NCBI GenBank assembly: GCA_021788795.1
Contig: JAJYKG010000051.1
Span: 1 to 10,999, forward strand
Reading direction: 5' to 3'
DNA: 10,999 nt
Source: Thermoplasmata archaeon
GTDB taxonomy: Archaea; Thermoplasmatota; Thermoplasmata; RBG-16-68-12
Positions 6,606 through 10,999 of this stretch are shown piece by piece. The translations under genes were made by a program, and so were the position numbers. Position 1 is the first letter of the stretch. Each line of letters opens with the position of its first letter. The notes under the pieces are model-generated. The model was not told the origin of the DNA, searched no databases, and saw only the letters and a program-made list of their open reading frames with translations.

Positions 6606-7520
6606 TTGCGTGAAGTTGAGGTTACGACCCATTGCCCCGAATGCCGGGGCGACCATCTGGTCAGGGACTACGAACGCGCGGAGATCGTGTGCGAGGACTG
6701 CGGCCTCGTCCTCGATGACATGATCATCGACGAGGGTCCGGAGTGGCGGGCCTTCGACTCCGAACAACGGGAGTCCCGGGAGCGGGCCGGGCCCCCGAGC
6801 ACGATCATGGCCCACGACAAGGGCCTCTCGACCTCCATCGGCTGGCGGAACAAGGACGCCTACGGGCGCCAGATCCCCCACAAGAGCCGGGCCCAGATCT
6901 ACCGCCTCCGCAAGTGGCAGCACCGCATCCGCACGTCGAAGAGCGGGGAGCGGTCCCTCGCGCAGGGCCTCACGGAGATCAACACGATGGCCTCCAAGAT
7001 GGGGCTGCCGCGGCACGTCCGAGAATCCGCCGCGGTCCTGTACCGCAGGGCGTCCACGAAGAACCTCGTCCGCGGCCGGTCCATCGACGAGGTCGTGGCC
7101 GCGACCCTGTATGCGTCGTGCCGCCAGTGCGGCGTGCCGCGCACGCTCGACGAGATCGCCGGGAAGTCGTCCGTGGACCGCAAGTCCATCGGCCGCACGT
7201 ACCGCACCCTCGTCCGCGAACTCGGCCTCAAGCTCCTGCCGCAGAGCCCGCGGGACTACATCGCGCGCTTCTGCAACCGCCTGGACCTGGACATGGAGGT
7301 CCAGCGGAAGGCGAAGGACATCCTGGACAAGGTGGAGAAGGACGAGCTCGCCTCCGGCGTGGCTCCGAGCGGCGTGGCCGCAGCGACGATCTACATCTCC
7401 GCGATCCTCTGCAACAAGCCGTGCACGCAGAAGGAGGTCGCCGAGGTCGCCGGCGTGACCGAGGTCACAATCCGGAACCGGTACAAGCGGATCTCCGTCG
7501 CCATCGGCATGAACAAGTGA
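6606..7520 (+). CDS. tfb: Archaeal transcription initiation factor B (TFB)
   Basis: A 304-residue TFIIB homologue that bridges TBP on the TATA box and RNA polymerase during promoter opening. The N-terminal zinc ribbon has C-P-E-C at 10-13 and C-E-D-C-G at 29-33. The B-reader/linker region follows, with D-E-G-P-E-W-R-A-F-D (42-51) as the hallmark block. Two cyclin folds cover about 117-206 and 212-301. The second ends in a helix-turn-helix with E-V-A-E-V-A-G-V-T-E-V-T-I-R-N-R-Y, the part that reads the BRE. Length is normal for archaeal TFB. The TTG at 6606 is preferred because of the upstream Shine-Dalgarno site and because the ribbon then starts near residue 10 as usual; the TTG at 6579 would add nine residues (313 aa) and is possible on a near-leaderless mRNA. 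Whether this is the only TFB in the genome cannot be told. Confidence 0.97.
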   Translation: MREVEVTTHCPECRGDHLVRDYERAEIVCEDCGLVLDDMIIDEGPEWRAFDSEQRESRERAGPPSTIMAHDKGLSTSIGWRNKDAYGRQIPHKSRAQIYRLRKWQHRIRTSKSGERSLAQGLTEINTMASKMGLPRHVRESAAVLYRRASTKNLVRGRSIDEVVAATLYASCRQCGVPRTLDEIAGKSSVDRKSIGRTYRTLVRELGLKLLPQSPRDYIARFCNRLDLDMEVQRKAKDILDKVEKDELASGVAPSGVAAATIYISAILCNKPCTQKEVAEVAGVTEVTIRNRYKRISVAIGMNK

Positions 7521-7545
7521 GGGCGGCCCCCGCCTCATTCCGCAA

Positions 7546-7554
7546 GCTTTAAGC
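7546..7554 (+). promoter_or_regulatory. TATA-like element of the FKBP gene
   Basis: GCTTTAAGC lies 26 bases after the tfb stop codon, so the FKBP gene probably has its own promoter. Transcription would start near 7576, giving a leader of about 18 bases. A short palindrome, CCTTC-C-GAAGG (7564-7574), sits between the element and the expected start site and could be an operator, though it is short. Confidence 0.5.
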
Positions 7555-7593
7555 GAAGGCGTCCCTTCCGAAGGCTCCCGACACGGTGAGCGC

Positions 7594-8466
7594 GTGGCCT
7601 CTGACATGATCGAGAAGGGAGACATCGTCTGGCTCGAGTACGACGCCTACACGGTGAACCCCAGTGGGACGCAGACCCTCTTCGACACGACCCATGAGGA
7701 GGTCGCGAAGAAGGAGAACAAGTTCGAGGAGAAGAAGGTCTACGCCGAACAGCCGGTGATCGTCGGCAAGGGCCGCCTCTTCATCGGCCTCGAGGACGCG
7801 CTCCTTGCCGCGAAGGTCGGGGACTCGAAGGAGGTCACGATCCCGCCCGAGAAGGCCGCGGGCGCGCGCGACGCGCGCCTCGTCGAGCTCAAGACGGAAC
7901 GCGAATTCCTCCGGCAGGAGATCACACCGGAGCTGGGCCTCGAGGTGTCCATCGGCGGCCGCCGGGGGATGATCACCTCGAACGCCGCGGGGAGAGTCCG
8001 GATCGACTTCAACAACCCGCTCGCGGGCAAGACGGTCAAGTACGTCTTCAAGGTCACGAAGAAGGCCTCGACGCCGGAGGACCGCATCCGCGCGGTCCTC
8101 GACATGGACTACGGCCTCGCGGAGCAGTTCAAGGTCGACCTCAAGGAGGACGTCCTCGAGGTGAAGGTGCCGGATCTCTGCAAGACGGACGAGAAATGGT
8201 TCGTGTCCAAGTTCCGCGTCGTCGCGGACCTGCGGGAGCTCACGGACCTCCACGTCATGCGCTTCGTCGAGGAGTACGAGAAGAAGGCCGAGGCCCCGAA
8301 GGAAGAGAAGCCCGCGGAGGCGAAAGCCGAGGAGACGAAGGCGGAAGAGGCGAAGCCGGCGCCCAAGCCCGCACCGAAGAAGGCCCGGCAGCCGAAGAAG
8401 CCTCCCGAGGCCAAACACTCCGAGGAGGAACTGCCCCGCGAGGAGAAGGCGCCCGAGGAACTCTAG
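7594..8466 (+). CDS. Long archaeal FKBP-type peptidyl-prolyl isomerase with charged tail
   Basis: A 290-residue protein of the SlyD-like archaeal FKBP group, which catalyses proline isomerisation and acts as a chaperone in the cytoplasm. The FKBP domain starts at I-E-K-G-D-I-V-W-L-E-Y (6-16), with F30-D31 and I-V-G-K-G-R-L-F-I-G-L-E-D-A (56-69). The block I-P-P-E-K-A-A-G-A-R (83-92) has Ala where most FKBPs have the pocket Tyr. The insert-in-flap chaperone domain spans about 100-150 and includes D-F-N-N-P-L-A-G-K. A further C-terminal domain (about 160-230), as in long archaeal FKBPs, is followed by a Lys/Glu/Ala/Pro-rich, probably disordered tail (about 230-290). Start choice: GTG 7594 has GGTGA four bases upstream; ATG 7606 would remove four residues and remains possible. 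No histidine-rich metal tail like that of SlyD is present. Confidence 0.93.
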   Translation: MASDMIEKGDIVWLEYDAYTVNPSGTQTLFDTTHEEVAKKENKFEEKKVYAEQPVIVGKGRLFIGLEDALLAAKVGDSKEVTIPPEKAAGARDARLVELKTEREFLRQEITPELGLEVSIGGRRGMITSNAAGRVRIDFNNPLAGKTVKYVFKVTKKASTPEDRIRAVLDMDYGLAEQFKVDLKEDVLEVKVPDLCKTDEKWFVSKFRVVADLRELTDLHVMRFVEEYEKKAEAPKEEKPAEAKAEETKAEEAKPAPKPAPKKARQPKKPPEAKHSEEELPREEKAPEEL

Positions 8467-8523
8467 GCGACCTCGGCGTGCGGGGACGGGTCGGCGCATT
8501 CCCGCACAGTCCTGTGCATCACT

Positions 8524-8542
8524 GTCCTCGGAGTACGAGGAC
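8524..8542 (+). promoter_or_regulatory. Inverted repeat abutting a TATA-like element
   Basis: GTCCTCG and CGAGGAC are perfect 7-base arms around GAGTA. The right arm runs straight into CTTAACC (8542-8548), a candidate TATA box that would start an mRNA near 8570 with a leader of about 84 bases before the membrane-protein gene. This position fits an operator covering the BRE. It could instead be a hairpin near the 3' end of the FKBP transcript, whose stop is 57 bases upstream, although no T-run follows. Confidence 0.4.
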
Positions 8543-8614
8543 TTAACCCTTCTGTCGGAGACGTTGATACGTGAGTTTCAAGCACCGTTCGAAGGGCGTC
8601 CAAGAAAGGTATTG

Positions 8615-8644
8615 ACCTCCGGCGTCGCGGGGGGGCCGGGAGGT
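8615..8644 (+). promoter_or_regulatory. Hairpin that can mask the ribosome-binding site of the membrane-protein gene
   Basis: ACCTCC (8615-8620) pairs with GGAGGT (8639-8644), the core of the Shine-Dalgarno site, and GGC (8621-8623) pairs with GCC (8635-8637), leaving G8638 bulged. The result is a nine-pair stem with an 11-base G-rich loop. The Shine-Dalgarno stretch GGGAGGTGA (8638-8646) ends 7 bases before the ATG at 8654 and is almost fully complementary to the 16S rRNA tail. Folding would block ribosome access. Confidence 0.45.
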
Positions 8645-8653
8645 GAACCCACA

Positions 8654-9031
8654 ATGGAAGCGACCCAAACCGGGTCACATGCCGAGGGGCTCACGCAGTC
8701 GTGGCGCGAGTTCGCCCGCATGCCGACCTACCTGGTCCCCGTGGTCCTGGCAGGCCTGCTCGCGGTCATCGTCGGCGTGCTGACCTATGCCTTCGACGCT
8801 GCGAAGGCCGGTGCTCTCGTGGCGGTCTCTCCGGGGGCGGCGTTCCTCGTCGTCTTCGGGATCGTCGGCTTGATCGGCTACGCGGTGTCGAAGCAGAACG
8901 TCCAGAACGGCGCGATCGTCGCAATGATCGCGGCTCTGGCGCTGGTCGTCCTCGTGAGCGGCGCAGCCGGGCTCCTGCTCGGCCTGCTCATGCTCGCGGG
9001 AGCCGTGTGGAGCCTCGGTGCCAGCCGCTAA
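8654..9031 (+). CDS. Small membrane protein with three or four transmembrane helices
   Basis: A 125-residue hydrophobic protein of unrecognised family. A polar N-terminus (1-24, E-A-T-Q-T-G-S-H-A-E-G) is followed by transmembrane helices at about 26-46 (Y-L-V-P-V-V-L-A-G-L-L-A-V-I-V) and 60-78, a short polar loop S-K-Q-N-V-Q-N-G (79-86), and a long Ala/Leu/Gly-rich stretch (87-120) that probably holds two closely spaced helices. No enzymatic or transport motif is visible. The ATG at 8654 is fixed by a near-perfect Shine-Dalgarno site seven bases upstream. An in-frame TTG at 8564 would add 30 residues lacking any such support and would translate through the site. An oligo-T terminator follows 30 bases after the stop, so the gene is probably monocistronic. 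Confidence 0.8.
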   Translation: MEATQTGSHAEGLTQSWREFARMPTYLVPVVLAGLLAVIVGVLTYAFDAAKAGALVAVSPGAAFLVVFGIVGLIGYAVSKQNVQNGAIVAMIAALALVVLVSGAAGLLLGLLMLAGAVWSLGASR

Positions 9032-9061
9032 GCATGCGGCGGCACTGCACGCTCCCTTCCC

Positions 9062-9069
9062 TTATTTTT
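9062..9069 (+). terminator. Oligo-T terminator after the membrane-protein gene
   Basis: TTATTTTT lies 30 bases downstream of the TAA at 9031 in otherwise GC-rich sequence. Archaeal RNA polymerase stops at such T-runs without needing a hairpin. A small hairpin, GGGCG-CTGAAA-CGCCC, follows at 9090-9105. Confidence 0.5.
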
Positions 9070-9152
9070 CGCCCCCCGGCTCCGACACAGGGCGCTGAAA
9101 CGCCCCGCGGGCACGGGTTGTCCCTCGGCTCTTCCGGATGCGGAGGGGAAGG

Positions 9153-9159
9153 CTTATCG
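9153..9159 (+). promoter_or_regulatory. Promoter-like element with no obvious protein gene
   Basis: GGGGAAGGCTTATCG combines a purine-rich BRE-like stretch with a CTTATCG core, resembling the elements before 952 and 5247. Transcription would begin near 9181, just before the hairpin at 9193-9227. No long open frame follows until 9515. Confidence 0.35.
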
Positions 9160-9192
9160 AGGCTCGACCCTTCCGTCCTCCCGAGCGCGGGT

Positions 9193-9227
9193 GGCCTAGA
9201 TTGGATAGGGCAGTATCCTCTCTAGCC
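9193..9227 (+). ncRNA. Strong hairpin, candidate small RNA or leader element
   Basis: The outer stem pairs G9193-A9200 with T9221-C9227 (seven pairs, C9195 bulged), followed by a two-by-two internal loop. The inner stem GGATA/TATCC (9203-9207 with 9214-9218) closes the six-base loop GGGCAG. It lies about 12 bases after the start site predicted from the promoter-like element at 9153. This may be a free small RNA or part of a long leader of the SBBP gene. The 5' arm looks like a tRNA D-arm, but no anticodon stem, T-arm or acceptor partner is present. No known RNA family is recognised. Confidence 0.3.
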
Positions 9228-9461
9228 TCTCCATAGAATGGACTGAAGCCATGGCCCCAACACCGCCCCTAATCCGCAGAGGTGGACATTTTCTTCATAA
9301 ACGAACTAGGGAATCCGGAACCATATCCGACAAAGCCCCTCCTCGCACGCCTGGTTAAGCTTCCCGGTCACGCAGCGCTCGACCCTTTTTGGGGGGACCG
9401 CGACGCCGACCAGTGGCCGGCAAACCTCACCGGAAGGCCGGGACCCGTTTGACGGTTGCAC

Positions 9462-9475
9462 CGATAGCGTTATCG
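9462..9475 (+). promoter_or_regulatory. TATA-like element within an inverted repeat before the SBBP gene
   Basis: CGATA-GCGT-TATCG is a perfect 5-base inverted repeat. Its right half forms GCGTTATCG, similar to the GCGTTTTATCG promoter at 5215-5224. Transcription would begin near 9497, about 18 bases before the proposed TTG start at 9515. Confidence 0.35.
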
Positions 9476-9514
9476 CTTCGCTAGAAGGATGGGCCAGCCG
9501 ATCGGGGCGAAACC

Positions 9515-10999
9515 TTGGCACAGCGGGTCCTTGTTCTCGTGATGACCATCCTAGTTCTCCTAGTGGCGGGCGACGCTGTAATCGGTTCCACCTTCACGGC
9601 GAAGACCGCGGGCTCGACCTCTGGCAGCCCCTCGACTCCACCCCTTGCTGCACCGTTGGGCACCGGATTTACCGCAAATGTTGGCCAACTATCGAACGGA
9701 GAAGTCCGATTCTACTCGGTCGGGGGCACGGTCCGCGTCGGTTTCGGACGGAGCGAAGTTCTGCTTGCCGTCCCCGACTCCGCGGATTCACAGAGCGGCG
9801 TACTGGTCCGGGAGACCTTCCCCGGTGCGAGTCAGGTCGATCCCGTCGGAGTGGGACGGCTTGGGTATGCGACGAGCATCTTCGGCGGGATGCCCGCAGA
9901 ATCCCACACGGATGTCGCCAGTTACGAGGAGGTCGTGTATCCCGGTCTTTATCCTGGAATCGACCTCGTCTACACCGCAAGCGAGTCCGGTACGAAGTAC
10001 ACGTTCTCAGTGGTCCCGGGCGCCGATGTGGGAGCACTAGCAATCCATTTCGAAGGAGTCGTCGACCTGAACATCGATCCACTGGGAAATCTCGCAATCC
10101 AGACTTCCGCCGGCCGCCTGTTGGACAGCGCCCCAATCGCCGACCAGCTCGGGGAACCGGTAAGCTGCGGCTTCGTGCTTCATGACGCGCAAACCGTCGG
10201 CTTCCAATGCGGGCGACTCGACCCGTCCAAGCCGCTTCGCATTGACCCGATTATCTATGCCACCTTCCTTGGCGGCGTGGACAACGCAACGGCGGTGGCC
10301 GTTGACTCCTCGGGCAACTCGTACGTGACCGGCTCGACGGGTTCGATCGACTTCCCGACCACGCCGGGAGCGTACAACACCACGTTCGCTGCTGCAGGCA
10401 CCCCGTACATTCTGTGCTGCCACTCCGCCTTCGTCTCGAAGCTATCGCCGGACGGGAGCAAGCTAGTTTACTCGACGTTCCTAGGGGGCAGCTTGTATAG
10501 CATCGGCGTGGCAATCGCGGTGGACTCCTTGGGGGACGTATTTGTCGCGGGTAACACGGTATCGCCCGACTTCCCGGCAACGTGGGGCCGGGTGCCTGCA
10601 GCCAACAATCCTCCAATCTACTGTTCCTTCGTCGTCGCCCTAAATCCCAGTGGTGACGGCATCCTCTATTCCGCGATCGTGGCGAACTCGACCGCATCGT
10701 CGCTCGTCTTGGACGGCAGCGGACACGCGTACGTGTCTGGATCGACAGCCACCGCCGGGTTTGTTACCACCTCGGGAGCGTACACCACGACTCCAGCGCC
10801 ACCAGATGTCTTCATCTACGAACTCAACGCTGCGGGTAACGGGTTCGTGTACTCTGCTGCTTTTGGGGGGAGCGGCATTGACGTTGGCACGGGGCTCGCC
10901 ATCGACGCTACAGGCAGCGCCTATGTGACCGGCTACACCAATTCCGGCAATTACCCGACGACCGCCGGTTCGTATCATCCGATTCCGGGCGGTACACCT
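9515..10999 (+). CDS. Secreted or anchored SBBP beta-propeller repeat protein (3' end outside window)
   Basis: An open frame of 495 codons running off the right edge. With TTG 9515 as start, residues 1-29 form a signal peptide or N-terminal anchor: one Arg, then a hydrophobic core V-L-V-L-V-M-T-I-L-V-L-L-V-A-G, then small residues. ATG 9542 (residue 10) is an alternative but loses the Arg. A Ser/Thr/Pro/Gly linker (31-50) leads into a DUF7948-like domain: F-T-A-N-V-G-Q (52-58), Y-P-G-I-D-L-V-Y (146-153) and V-P-G-A-D (167-171), ending at I-D-P-I-I-Y-A-T-F-L-G-G. SBBP repeats follow, their D-x-x-G-x-x-Y/F-V-x-G-x-T motifs beginning at 264, 337, 400 and 464, a period of 63-73 residues. Such proteins are exported and often linked to surface adhesion or recognition; the ligand is unknown. 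Codon use (CTA, GTA, ATT, TAT) is less GC-biased than in upstream genes. Confidence 0.88.
   Translation, partial: MAQRVLVLVMTILVLLVAGDAVIGSTFTAKTAGSTSGSPSTPPLAAPLGTGFTANVGQLSNGEVRFYSVGGTVRVGFGRSEVLLAVPDSADSQSGVLVRETFPGASQVDPVGVGRLGYATSIFGGMPAESHTDVASYEEVVYPGLYPGIDLVYTASESGTKYTFSVVPGADVGALAIHFEGVVDLNIDPLGNLAIQTSAGRLLDSAPIADQLGEPVSCGFVLHDAQTVGFQCGRLDPSKPLRIDPIIYATFLGGVDNATAVAVDSSGNSYVTGSTGSIDFPTTPGAYNTTFAAAGTPYILCCHSAFVSKLSPDGSKLVYSTFLGGSLYSIGVAIAVDSLGDVFVAGNTVSPDFPATWGRVPAANNPPIYCSFVVALNPSGDGILYSAIVANSTASSLVLDGSGHAYVSGSTATAGFVTTSGAYTTTPAPPDVFIYELNAAGNGFVYSAAFGGSGIDVGTGLAIDATGSAYVTGYTNSGNYPTTAGSYHPIPGGTP

Larger units (their letters stand above)
9032..9514. other. Intergenic stretch of about 480 bases without a convincing gene
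   Basis: This stretch holds, in order, an oligo-T terminator (9062-9069), a small hairpin (9090-9105), a promoter-like element (9153-9159), a 12-pair hairpin (9193-9227), T-rich patches near 9288-9295 and 9386-9390, and a promoter-like inverted repeat (9462-9475) before the SBBP gene. Short open frames exist: GTG 9282 to TGA 9452 (56 codons), ATG 9251 to TAA 9358 (35 codons), and a minus-strand frame at 9306-9521. None has good start signals or recognisable sequence. The stretch is less GC-rich to the eye than what precedes it. Confidence 0.6.

Noticed and set aside
7522..7534. GGCGG-CCC-CCGCC hairpin after the tfb stop as terminator
   Set aside because: The stem is only five pairs in GC-rich sequence with no T-run after it, so it is not distinguishable from chance.
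8580..8602. GTTCGAA near 8587 resembling a tRNA T-loop
   Set aside because: The flanking bases cannot form a T-stem and no other tRNA arms are nearby.
8564..8653. TTG 8564 as start of the small membrane protein
   Set aside because: ATG 8654 has a near-perfect Shine-Dalgarno site at ideal distance, and the upstream residues are not protein-like.
9187..9260. Possible tRNA: the stretch at 9194-9211 mimics a D-arm with GCCT-AG...GG...A-GGGC
   Set aside because: No anticodon stem forms, no GTTCRA T-loop follows, and no acceptor partner is present; the same bases form a better 12-pair hairpin.
9251..9358. ATG 9251 open frame of 35 codons
   Set aside because: Arg/Pro-rich composition without start signals or similarity to any family known to me.
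9306..9521. Minus-strand open frame of 71 codons in the intergenic stretch
   Set aside because: No promoter, no Shine-Dalgarno site, no recognisable sequence, and it overlaps the start of the SBBP gene.
9539..9545. GTGATGA resembling the C box of an archaeal C/D guide RNA
   Set aside because: No suitable D box (CTGA) or terminal stem follows, and the site lies within the start region of the SBBP gene.
9669..10978. Several minus-strand frames opposite the SBBP gene
   Set aside because: They are shadows: the plus frame has a continuous signal peptide, DUF7948-like motifs and periodic SBBP repeats.
1..10999. CRISPR arrays, insertion sequences, attachment sites, rRNA genes
   Set aside because: No regularly spaced direct repeats, transposase-like frames, terminal inverted repeats with target duplications or rRNA-like blocks were seen on either strand.

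Overview
The window is GC-rich and almost certainly archaeal. It encodes a complete transcription factor B (zinc ribbon plus two cyclin folds), a long archaeal-type FKBP isomerase with an insert-in-flap domain, and a DUF355/PF04008 adenosine-specific kinase-like protein. Several genes have a TATA-like element about 26-29 nt upstream of the start codon, as expected for leaderless archaeal transcripts. High GC together with an SBBP-repeat surface protein fits a member of Candidatus Thermoplasmatota, but that placement is inference; no rRNA gene is present.

Left part (1-4157): a few last codons of a plus-strand gene, then four minus-strand genes read from right to left: an 857-aa M1 aminopeptidase with a HEAT-repeat and coiled-coil C-terminus, a small HExxH zincin-like protein, a Nudix hydrolase, and a GNAT acetyltransferase two bases after it. 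The Nudix and GNAT genes look like an operon. The zincin-like gene has a perfect inverted repeat over its presumed promoter.

Middle (4250-8466): an unrecognised 169-aa gene divergent from the aminopeptidase and convergent with a small winged-helix protein. Next come the adenosine-specific kinase-like gene and a class II glutamine amidotransferase one base apart, then TFB behind a clear TATATA box, then the FKBP isomerase with a Lys/Glu/Ala/Pro-rich tail.

Right part (8467-10999): a small multi-helix membrane protein with a near-perfect Shine-Dalgarno sequence that can be folded into a hairpin; about 480 bases without a convincing gene but with an oligo-T terminator, a promoter-like element and a strong 12-bp hairpin (possible small RNA); and the first 495 codons of a secreted or anchored protein with a DUF7948-like N-terminal domain and SBBP beta-propeller repeats, cut by the window edge. 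Base and codon use look less GC-extreme from about 9032 on, so this end may be a more variable accessory segment. No mobile element, CRISPR array, tRNA or rRNA was found, and no multi-gene defence or novel enzymatic system is evident. The most novel-looking signals are regulatory: the hairpin over the ribosome-binding site and the orphan hairpin RNA candidate.
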